Source: an uncultured Clostridia bacterium (GTDB lineage Bacteria > Bacillota > Clostridia > Christensenellales > Borkfalkiaceae). From it: a stretch of 64,000 bases of DNA. The stretch spans positions 62,001-126,000 of the forward strand of contig CAKQSB010000005.1 of the NCBI GenBank assembly GCA_934271735.1, written 5' to 3'. Position 1 is the stretch's first letter. Each line of letters begins with the position of its first letter. The translations under genes and the position numbers were made by a program. Below are positions 57,556 to 64,000 of the stretch, in pieces. The notes under the pieces were generated by a model. That model was given only the letters and a program-made list of their open reading frames with translations, was not told where the DNA came from and searched no databases.

Positions 57556-58720
57556 TCTTTGCGTGGATATCGGCTACAAAAGCATAAACCACGTCGGCGA
57601 ACAGCTTTGCGGCGACCACGTCGACGTTGTGGAACAAGGCGAAAACTCGCAGGTCGTGGTTCTGGCGGACGGACTGGGGAGCGGCGTTAAGGCAAGCATA
57701 CTTTCCACGCTCACCTCGAAAATCATTTCCACGATGATGGCTGAGGGGCTTTCCCTCGAGGACTGCGTTTCCACAATTGCCGCGACGCTTCCCATCTGCT
57801 CGGTCAGAGGGGTTGCTTATTCCACTTTTACGATAGTTCATATCGTCAACAACGAGACGGCGGAAATTATGGAATTCGACAATCCGCAGGTCATCGTTTT
57901 AAGAGACGGATCGAATTATCTTTACCATAGAACGGAAATGACCATCGGCGGAAAACGCATCTATAAGTCGATTATCCCGCTGAAAGACAACGACGTGTTT
58001 ATTCTGATGAGCGACGGTTGCCCGCACGCCGGGCTGGGAACTCAGTTCAATTTCGGCTGGAAAAGAGACGAAATAATCAACTTCCTTCTCCCTAACGTTT
58101 ACGTCGGTTACACGGCAAAAACGCTCTCCACCATTCTCGTGGACGAATGTAATCGTCTTTACGGAAACAAGCCGGGCGACGATACGACGGCAGTCGTTTT
58201 AAAGGTCAGAAAGCGCGAGCCGATGAACCTTCTTTTCGGTCCGCCCTCCAACCCGGACGACGCAAACCGTATGATGTCTTTGTTCTTCTCCAAAGAGGGA
58301 AAACATATCGTATGCGGCGGAACGACCTCGTCTATCGCCGCAAAATATCTCGGGAAAACCGTCAGACCGACTTTGAATTTCGTTCGAAGCGACGTTCCGC
58401 CGATTGCCGAAATAGATGGCGTGGATCTTGTTACGGAAGGCGTTATAACGGTAAATAAAGTCGTGGAATATGCGAAAGACTCCTTAAGCGAAAACAAGCT
58501 TTACGAAAAATGGAGTTTCGGACAGGACGGCGCGTCGCTTATCTGCAGGCTTTTATTCGAAGAAGCGACGGATATCAACTTTTTCGTCGGCAGAGCCGTA
58601 AACCCCGCGCACCAGAACCCCGATCTTCCCATAAACTTCAACATTAAAATGAATCTTGTGGAAGAACTTTCGAAATGTCTTAAACAAATGGGTAAAAGAA
58701 TAAAGGTAAGCTATTTCTGA
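57548..58720 (+). CDS. SpoIIE-like PP2C phosphatase with extra C-terminal domain
   Basis: The first 220 residues are a PP2C/SpoIIE phosphatase: ADGLGSG with Asp41, LMSDG with Asp156, and GDDTTAVVL with Asp211/Asp212, the Mn-binding acids. Residues 225-390 are a second domain (HIVCGGTTSSIAAKYLGK, RPTLNF, ITVNKVVEYAKDSL) that I do not recognise; it recurs in memory with hydrogenase-linked phosphatases. The overlap with the sensory hydrogenase gene points to a direct signalling partner. Target protein unknown. It contains a full copy of the 14-bp motif at residues 139-142 (YKSI). Confidence 0.85.
   Translation: MNDLCVDIGYKSINHVGEQLCGDHVDVVEQGENSQVVVLADGLGSGVKASILSTLTSKIISTMMAEGLSLEDCVSTIAATLPICSVRGVAYSTFTIVHIVNNETAEIMEFDNPQVIVLRDGSNYLYHRTEMTIGGKRIYKSIIPLKDNDVFILMSDGCPHAGLGTQFNFGWKRDEIINFLLPNVYVGYTAKTLSTILVDECNRLYGNKPGDDTTAVVLKVRKREPMNLLFGPPSNPDDANRMMSLFFSKEGKHIVCGGTTSSIAAKYLGKTVRPTLNFVRSDVPPIAEIDGVDLVTEGVITVNKVVEYAKDSLSENKLYEKWSFGQDGASLICRLLFEEATDINFFVGRAVNPAHQNPDLPINFNIKMNLVEELSKCLKQMGKRIKVSYF
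57961..57974 (-). repeat. 14-bp motif copy 6 (inside the phosphatase gene)
   Basis: TAATCGACTTATAG on the minus strand, followed by ATGCG and TTTT, between the first and second catalytic motifs of the phosphatase. Confidence 0.8.
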
Positions 58721-58737
58721 AAAACAAAAGTCAAAAT

Positions 58738-58766
58738 AAAAGTCGTCCCAAAGGGGCGACTTTTTT
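58738..58766. terminator. Bidirectional terminator after the hydrogenase-phosphatase operon
   Basis: AAGTCG.CCC/GGGGCGACTT with an AAA loop, followed by T-runs on both strands; shared with the converging membrane-protein gene. Confidence 0.85.
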
Positions 58767-58780
58767 CGTTTGTTTTTGCG

Positions 58781-59734
58781 TTAAATTTCCACGTCGTTCA
58801 AAAGCTGCTCGTCGTTTTCGCGAAGCTCCTTGGGAACGATTATGTTGTCGTAATCGATGAAATATCTTTTAACGTTTATCGTGTAATAATCGATCAGTCT
58901 CATACAAACCGTCATAAGGGTGAAGAACGCCGCGATAAGAACCGATCCCGCGCCGAGCGTAAACACGCCCATCGATATAAACAGGTATACGTATATGAGA
59001 TTTACCGACAAATACGCGGAGAACATTCTCCAGAAATATTTTTTGCCGGGGTGAAGTCCTTTTATAAACGCCTGCTTAACGCCGAGGCCTCCGACGATCA
59101 TATTCGCCATAACCTGACTTAAACAGGACGAATAAATACCTACCGAAAATGCCAGAATACACACGCCTAAAAACACGACGATTACCGTTAAGTAAGGGGC
59201 TAAAAATCTGAACAAAATAAACTCCACAAAAAAGACCACGGCGTAGTAAACGATAGCCAAAACCGCGTCTATAAGTTGATAAACGACGATTTTCTTCAAA
59301 TTTTCGAACATAACTCCGAGATACCCTCTGTGCGATAAACTCGACATATATCCGTCGACTAAAATCATCAGAGTACAGTCGCTCAGCCCTGCGAAAAATC
59401 TGTAAAGATAAACGATCAGAACGCAGATAAGCGCGGCTATGACGATACTGCCGACGTTAGCCGAAATATACGCGAGAAACTCGTTGAAATGCGCGGTGAG
59501 GTTGGACGAATTCGTCGCCGAAACTCCGCTCTGCCCTTTTAAAAGAGCTTTTATGATTTCCGCGATATCCTGCAAAACGGGTTTAAGCTGTTCGATAAAC
59601 GGCGTTAAACTGACGTTTAACGTAAACCACACCGCAGTTGCGAAAAGCGCGAAAATAATCGTTTTATAAAGAATATTTTTAAATACAAGCCCGAAGTTTC
59701 CTATGGCTATTTTAAACGCGTTGATTACCCGCAA
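58781..59734 (-). CDS. Multi-pass membrane protein of unknown function
   Basis: 317 residues with about six hydrophobic segments (near 20-45, 90-115, 150-180, 180-205, 235-265, 262-285), a long extracytoplasmic loop rich in polar residues after TM1, and an acidic cytosolic tail (PKELRENDEQLLNDVEI). The layout resembles permease-like DUF families, but I cannot name one. It is alone between terminators. A weaker match to the 14-bp motif lies in it at 59269. Confidence 0.7.
   Translation of the reverse strand: MRVINAFKIAIGNFGLVFKNILYKTIIFALFATAVWFTLNVSLTPFIEQLKPVLQDIAEIIKALLKGQSGVSATNSSNLTAHFNEFLAYISANVGSIVIAALICVLIVYLYRFFAGLSDCTLMILVDGYMSSLSHRGYLGVMFENLKKIVVYQLIDAVLAIVYYAVVFFVEFILFRFLAPYLTVIVVFLGVCILAFSVGIYSSCLSQVMANMIVGGLGVKQAFIKGLHPGKKYFWRMFSAYLSVNLIYVYLFISMGVFTLGAGSVLIAAFFTLMTVCMRLIDYYTINVKRYFIDYDNIIVPKELRENDEQLLNDVEI
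59269..59282 (-). repeat. Possible degenerate seventh copy of the 14-bp motif
   Basis: Minus strand TTATCAACTTATAG matches 12 of 14 bases and is followed by ACGCGG and TTTT, like the exact copies. It could be a decayed or newly forming site, or chance within the gene. Confidence 0.35.
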
Positions 59735-59928
59735 AACTTCTCTCCTCCGCCGCTTTGTTTCCGACCGATAATTTAAAACGTTTTCTTCGGCTTTCTTTTT
59801 AAGCGGCTCGTTATAACCCTATATAATCGATTATATAATATTTTTATTTTTTTTGCAAGAAATTTATAACGATTTATTTTTTCGGCGTAATTTATAGCCT
59901 TTCGCCAGGCAAAACGGGGCATAAAAAT

Positions 59929-59963
59929 ACGCGGATTTCGGAAAAATTTTCCGAAATCCGCGT
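59929..59963 (-). terminator. Terminator of the NifU-like/GGGtGRT operon
   Basis: ACGCGGATTTCGG pairs perfectly with CCGAAATCCGCGT, extended by A-T pairs; the minus-strand side ends in TATTTTTA, 35 bases past the gene stop. Confidence 0.85.
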
Positions 59964-59996
59964 AAAAAAATCTTATAAATCTTTTAAAAGATTAAA

Positions 59997-60998
59997 TTAT
60001 TTATTCATCGCCTTTTCAACGGCAACCGCAACCGCAACGGTAGCTCCAACCATCGGGTTGTTACCCATACCGATAAGACCCATCATCTCTACGTGAGCGG
60101 GAACGGAAGAAGAACCTGCGAACTGAGCGTCCGAATGCATTCTTCCCATAGTATCGGTCATACCGTAAGAGGAAGGACCTGCCGCCATATTGTCGGGGTG
60201 AAGCGTTCTGCCCGTGCCGCCGCCCGAAGCAACGGAAAAATATTTCTTGCCGTTTTCTACGCACCACTTTTTGTAAGTGCCTGCAACGGGGTGCTGGAAT
60301 CTCGTGGGGTTCGTGGAGTTACCCGTGATGGAAACCATAACGTTTTCGAGTTTCATTATCGCAACGCCTTCGGGAACGTTATCCGCGCCATAGCATTTAA
60401 CCTTAGCTCTCGGTCCGTCCGAATAAGGCTTTTCGTAAACTACGGTTACCTTTTCGGTGTAAGGATCGAAGGTGGTTTCGACGTAAGTGAAGCCGTTGAT
60501 TCTCGAAATGATCATAGCCGCGTCTTTGCCGAGACCGTTAAGAATAACTCTTAAGGGTTTGGTTCTTACGGTGTTTGCGTTAAGAGCGATTTTGATTGCG
60601 CCTTCCGCCGCCGCGAAAGATTCGTGACCAGCCAAGAAGCAGAAGCAATCGGTGTCGTCCGAAAGGAGCATCGCGCCGAGATTTCCGTGACCAAGTCCTA
60701 CCTTTCTGTTATCGGCAACGGAGCCGGGAATACAGAACGACTGAAGACCGATACCGATCTTAGCCGCTGCGTCCGCAGCTTTTTTAGCTCCGCTCTTTAT
60801 AGCGATAGCCGCGCCGACGGTGTAAGCCCAAACGGCGTTCTCGAAGCAAATAGGCTGAGTGCTTCTTACGATATCGTCGCAATCAACCCCTTTTGCAAGA
60901 CAGATTTCCTTGCATTCTTCAACCGAAGAAATGCCGTATTCTTTCAAAGTAGCATTGATTTTGTCAATTCTTCTTTCATATCCTTCAAATAAAGCCAT
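59997..60998 (-). CDS. GGGtGRT protein
   Basis: A 333-residue protein named for its motif, seen here as GGGTGRT at residues 259-265. Other conserved blocks are GLGHGNLGAMLLSDDTDCFCFLAGHESFAAAEG and SSYGMTDTMGRMHSDAQFAGSSSVPAHVE. The family is widespread in anaerobes and has no assigned function; cysteines near 118-120 and 88 might bind a cofactor. It follows the NifU-like gene by 12 bases, a conserved pairing. AAGGAG precedes the ATG. Confidence 0.9.
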   Translation of the reverse strand: MALFEGYERRIDKINATLKEYGISSVEECKEICLAKGVDCDDIVRSTQPICFENAVWAYTVGAAIAIKSGAKKAADAAAKIGIGLQSFCIPGSVADNRKVGLGHGNLGAMLLSDDTDCFCFLAGHESFAAAEGAIKIALNANTVRTKPLRVILNGLGKDAAMIISRINGFTYVETTFDPYTEKVTVVYEKPYSDGPRAKVKCYGADNVPEGVAIMKLENVMVSITGNSTNPTRFQHPVAGTYKKWCVENGKKYFSVASGGGTGRTLHPDNMAAGPSSYGMTDTMGRMHSDAQFAGSSSVPAHVEMMGLIGMGNNPMVGATVAVAVAVEKAMNK

Positions 60999-61010
60999 TT
61001 CTTCTTCTCC

Positions 61011-61703
61011 TTATTCCTTTCTCGGATCGATATATTTGTAAGCGTTCTCGAATCTGCCGTAGTGACCCTTGGCTTTCTCGTACGCCTCGTTGGGAGTGAG
61101 ACCTTTTTTGATAAAATCGGTCATTTTGCCGAGCGAAACGAACTCGTAACCGATAACCTGCATATCTTCGTCGAGAGCCATTCTCGTAACGTAGCCCTCT
61201 GCCATTTCAAGATATCTCGTACCCTTTTCCTTAGTTCCGTACATGGTTCCGACCTGCGAACGAAGTCCTTTTCCGAGGTCCTCGAGTCCCGCGCCGATAA
61301 CAAGTCCGTCGTCGGAATAAGCCGACTGAGTACGTCCGTAAACTATCTGTAAGAAAAGTTCTCTCATTGCGGTGTTGATAGCGTCGCAGACAAGGTCGGT
61401 ATTAAGAGCCTCGAGAATGGTTTTTCCGGGAAGAATCTCGGAAGCCATTGCCGCGGAGTGAGTCATACCCGAACAGCCGATGGTCTCGATCAAAGCCTCT
61501 TCGATAACGCCTTTTTTAACGTTGAGCGAAAGCTTGCAGGCTCCCTGCTGAGGAGCGCACCAACCGACGCCGTGAGTAAATCCGCTGATGTCGGTTATCT
61601 GCTTAGCTTCAACCCAAAGCCCCTCTTCGGGGATAGGCGCGGGTCCGTGCTTAGGACCTTTCGCTACGCAGACCATATCCTTTACTTCGTTTGAATATTG
61701 CAT
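61011..61703 (-). CDS. NifU-like iron-sulfur scaffold homologue
   Basis: 230 residues related to the IscU/NifU N-terminal scaffold: Cys49 and Cys56 (GWCAPQQGAC), Cys77 in the signature GCSGMTHSAAMASE, and Cys106 in LVCDAIN. It is longer than IscU, with a C-terminal extension of about 90 residues. It heads an operon with the GGGtGRT protein, so the two probably work together on a cluster or cofactor. TTGGAGG is the SD. Confidence 0.85.
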   Translation of the reverse strand: MQYSNEVKDMVCVAKGPKHGPAPIPEEGLWVEAKQITDISGFTHGVGWCAPQQGACKLSLNVKKGVIEEALIETIGCSGMTHSAAMASEILPGKTILEALNTDLVCDAINTAMRELFLQIVYGRTQSAYSDDGLVIGAGLEDLGKGLRSQVGTMYGTKEKGTRYLEMAEGYVTRMALDEDMQVIGYEFVSLGKMTDFIKKGLTPNEAYEKAKGHYGRFENAYKYIDPRKE

Positions 61704-61771
61704 AAATATTCCTCCAAATTTTTTTTCGCTTATATTCCGTGCCGAAACCCGTTCGGCTCGTCTTCCGTTAA

Positions 61772-61800
61772 ATTATAGCATATCCCGAAAAATTTTTCAA
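61772..61800 (-). promoter_or_regulatory. Sigma-A promoter of the NifU-like/GGGtGRT operon
   Basis: TTGAAA (61795-61800), 17 bases, TATAAT (61772-61777) on the minus strand. The leader carries a small GCCGAA/TTCGGC hairpin. Confidence 0.75.
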
Positions 61801-61914
61801 TTATTATTTAACCGTTATTTTAAGTTTTTTACGGGTTTATCCGTATACTCCGAACAAGAACAACATCAATTCGGATAATTTATAAAAAAAAACACAATTA
61901 TTAGGAAATAAGGC

Positions 61915-61944
61915 AAGACAAGGCAGATACCTGCGATGTATAAT
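61915..61944 (+). promoter_or_regulatory. Possible promoter of the tyrosine phosphatase operon
   Basis: A perfect TATAAT (61939-61944) with a weak AAGACA 18 bases upstream; 35 bases before the SD AGGAGG. Confidence 0.4.
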
Positions 61945-61979
61945 ACATATATAAAAATATAAAACTTCAGGAGGAAAAA

Positions 61980-63128
61980 ATGAAGAAAATGAGAAAGACG
62001 GCGATAATTGCCGCCATATCCCTTTTGGTTTTATCTTTCGTCACGTTCTTTTCGGGCATACAGATTATGCGTGCGGAAAAAAGCGGCGCGGAAACAAATA
62101 AAACCGGTGAAATTACCGACGTAATCACGGTAAAAAGCCCGATTCAGGGTTCGACGGTTACTTTGGACAATGAAAAAATCGCCGATTATTTCGAGCATTA
62201 CTCCAAAGGCTACAGCGTCAAAGCGGGTTACTTCGGGCAAGGCGATATTTTTATGATGAACCCCGTTAAATTCGAGTGGGAATGCGAGGACGGTTTATAT
62301 TATCAGTTATATATCGCCGACAATCTCGGGTTTTACGACGCAGAGAAATTCTTCACGACAAAGAATTACGCGGTGATCGAAAACCTCGTTCCCGAAACAA
62401 AGTATTACTGGAAAGTTAAGGTCGCTTTAAGCGGCGGCGAAGAAAAAACTTCCAAATCCTATTGTTTTGAAACGAAAGGCAACGTAAGAACCATAACTTT
62501 GGACGGAGTTTCCAACTCAAGAGACCTGGGCGGAATAAAAACCGCCGACGGAAAAGAAATAAAATACGGAATGGTTTATCGTTCCGCAAATCTTGATTCC
62601 GTTACCGAAAAAGGCAGAGCCGAGGCAAGAAGGCTCGGAATAAAAACCGACCTCGATTTACGCGGCGGAGACGCCCCGACTGCTTCCCCTCTCGGCTCAA
62701 ATGTCAATCTTATCGCAAAAAAAGCTCCGTGCTACACCGGCGACCCCTTTGGAATCAACGGCACGGAAGAATATCGCAATGCTTTAAGAGACGAAATAAA
62801 AGTTTTTGCATATGAAGAAAACTACCCCGTCCTTTTTCATTGTCAGATAGGCAGAGACAGAACGGGAACTCTCGCAATGTTTATCTTGGCGATTTGCGGA
62901 GTTGAAAAAGAAGAAATTCTCAAAGATTACGAGCTGACATATTTCTCTCAGAACGGTACGACGGACGGCAAAACCGAATGTCCCGATTGGATCGATTATA
63001 CCTGCGATTTTCTCGGCACGCTTTCCGAAACCGGCACGACGCTGAGCGAAAAAGCAATAAATTACGCTATAAGTCTCGGCGTTACCGAAACGGAGATAGC
63101 CTCCATTAAAAGAATTTTAACGAGGTGA
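61980..63128 (+). CDS. Secreted or membrane-anchored tyrosine phosphatase
   Basis: A 382-residue protein with an N-terminal membrane/signal segment (residues 7-29), a beta-rich, fibronectin-III-like domain (about 50-165, VPETKYYWKVKVAL), and a protein-tyrosine-phosphatase-like domain (Y_phosphatase3 type) from 170. The catalytic loop HCQIGRDRTG has Cys288 and Arg294. The conserved SRDLGG motif is at 180. It is exported, so substrates are extracytoplasmic. AGGAGG precedes the ATG. Five bases separate it from the next gene. Confidence 0.85.
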   Translation: MKKMRKTAIIAAISLLVLSFVTFFSGIQIMRAEKSGAETNKTGEITDVITVKSPIQGSTVTLDNEKIADYFEHYSKGYSVKAGYFGQGDIFMMNPVKFEWECEDGLYYQLYIADNLGFYDAEKFFTTKNYAVIENLVPETKYYWKVKVALSGGEEKTSKSYCFETKGNVRTITLDGVSNSRDLGGIKTADGKEIKYGMVYRSANLDSVTEKGRAEARRLGIKTDLDLRGGDAPTASPLGSNVNLIAKKAPCYTGDPFGINGTEEYRNALRDEIKVFAYEENYPVLFHCQIGRDRTGTLAMFILAICGVEKEEILKDYELTYFSQNGTTDGKTECPDWIDYTCDFLGTLSETGTTLSEKAINYAISLGVTETEIASIKRILTR

Positions 63129-63133
63129 CGAAT

Positions 63134-64000
63134 ATGAAAAAATTATTTTTAATTCTTACGATAATTTTATCTTCCGTTTTATGTCTTACCTTTACGGGCG
63201 GTTCGCAGAAAACGCTTGCGGAAAACAGCGGCAACGTTTACGATATATCCGAAGTTTCGTCGATCGCTCCCGGCGGAGAGTTGGAATTTTACGGACAACT
63301 TCTCATGGTCGGCAACAAACAGCTCGAAAATAAGGATTCCGTCAAATTTCTTTACAAAATAGCAAACCTCGAAAAATACGTTCGTTCGGCCTTCGGAATA
63401 GGCTGTTACGGATTCTATTTCAGTTATGACGTCGGCAAACCGATTTCCGTTAAAAAATGCGATTTTAACGGAAGCAAATGGGGGCGCGCCGAAGAAGTTT
63501 TTTCGGAAACCGAAACGACGTCATTTTCCGATTATATAGAAATGACTCTTAAAATCGAAGAAACCGCCGAAAACAAGATAACTCTTTCCCTTTCTTACGA
63601 AATCGGCGGTAAACAAAGAAGCGTGTCGGCGGAGTTTGATAAAGCGGAATCCGATATGAAACTTCGTTTCGGTGAAAACGCCGATCAACAGTATTCCGAA
63701 GTTTACATAAAATCTTTACTGCCCGCCGCCACTTTCGGAGACGGTTCGTTTGAGTATGTAAACTACAACAATAACGCAGGGAAAAACATTTCGGGAAAAT
63801 GCATGCTCGGAACGGTCGGAACTTCCGATGCGGAAAAATTCGGCGTTCCGTCGGGTTATAACGGAAACGTTCTCAAAATCGAAGGACTTACCCCCACCGG
63901 TTCGCTCGATATGTCGTTCGATTTTTCCGCCGCAAACATAAAGAGAGAACGCGTAAAAAGCATTTCTTTCAGAATTTACGTTACGGCTACTTCTTCCGAT
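63134..64000 (+). CDS. Secreted protein of unknown function (3' end outside window)
   Basis: An open frame of 289 codons running off the window. It starts with a clear signal peptide (MKKLFLILTIILSSVLCLTF, then cleavage likely around TLAEN). The mature part is beta-rich and polar, with a section near the window end (SLDMSFDFSAANIKRERVKS) that resembles carbohydrate-binding or sandwich domains; I cannot name a family. GAGGTG before the ATG overlaps the end of the phosphatase gene, so the two form an operon. Confidence 0.75.
   Translation, partial: MKKLFLILTIILSSVLCLTFTGGSQKTLAENSGNVYDISEVSSIAPGGELEFYGQLLMVGNKQLENKDSVKFLYKIANLEKYVRSAFGIGCYGFYFSYDVGKPISVKKCDFNGSKWGRAEEVFSETETTSFSDYIEMTLKIEETAENKITLSLSYEIGGKQRSVSAEFDKAESDMKLRFGENADQQYSEVYIKSLLPAATFGDGSFEYVNYNNNAGKNISGKCMLGTVGTSDAEKFGVPSGYNGNVLKIEGLTPTGSLDMSFDFSAANIKRERVKSISFRIYVTATSSD

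Noticed and set aside
27565..57974. The 14-bp motif as a Chi- or KOPS-like polar sequence
   Set aside because: Three copies in each orientation within 30 kb show no strand bias, unlike polar replication motifs; a whole-genome count could reopen this.

Overview
This window reads as the chromosome of a strictly anaerobic, endospore-lineage Firmicute (class Clostridia). The reasons are the gene order of the S10/spc/alpha ribosomal cluster, zinc-binding (C+) forms of S4, S14, L28, L36 and L24, a Gpr spore-germination protease, a bifunctional AdhE, a sensory-type [FeFe] hydrogenase, a PPi-dependent phosphofructokinase beside an ATP-dependent one, and sigma-A promoters with 17-bp spacers throughout. 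Base composition is roughly mid-40s % G+C. I cannot assign a genus.

Layout. 1-15,650 (minus strand): one long ribosomal-protein transcription unit, rpsJ to rplQ, with secY, adk, map, infA and rpoA inside. It starts at a near-consensus promoter and has an intrinsic terminator in its leader that looks like an attenuator. 15,900-19,300: a secreted leucine-rich-repeat lipoprotein, a divergent small Cro/C1-type regulator with two matching palindromic operators, and a PfkB sugar kinase. 19,386-19,964: a composite of two small foldback elements, named here X (about 280 bp) and Y (300 bp), with Y nested inside X. 19,961-24,900: an EF-G paralogue, gpr, rpsT, and a DUF421/DUF4363 membrane pair. 24,955-37,500: a copper P-type ATPase with a C-terminal CopZ-like domain that has its own internal ribosome-binding site, then glpQ-like, lepA, hemW, dnaE, pfkA and a PPi-PFK. 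37,570-49,900: aspS, alr, an M18 aminopeptidase, mmcQ/yjbR, recG, fakA, an Asp23 protein, rpmB, metK and a PflX-type radical SAM gene. The last two diverge from overlapping promoters. 49,986-58,720: a LysR regulator, solitary X and Y elements, then adhE, an APH-fold kinase, two thioredoxin-like [2Fe-2S] proteins, a PAS-bearing sensory [FeFe] hydrogenase and a SpoIIE-like PP2C phosphatase. This reads as a hydrogen/redox-sensing signalling cluster downstream of a fermentation enzyme. 58,781-64,000: a membrane protein, the GGGtGRT protein with its NifU-like partner, and an operon of a secreted tyrosine phosphatase and a truncated secreted protein.

The most unusual signals are non-coding. (1) A 14-bp sequence, TAATCGACTTATAG followed a few bases later by a T-run, occurs exactly six times between 27.5 and 58 kb, in both orientations, four times between genes and twice inside unrelated genes. 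(2) Foldback element Y has outer arms that differ between its two copies, but at eight positions the change in one arm is matched by the complementary change in the other. (3) Both copies of element X begin exactly at the stop codon of the neighbouring gene. Element Y also lies in the predicted 5' UTR of adhE.
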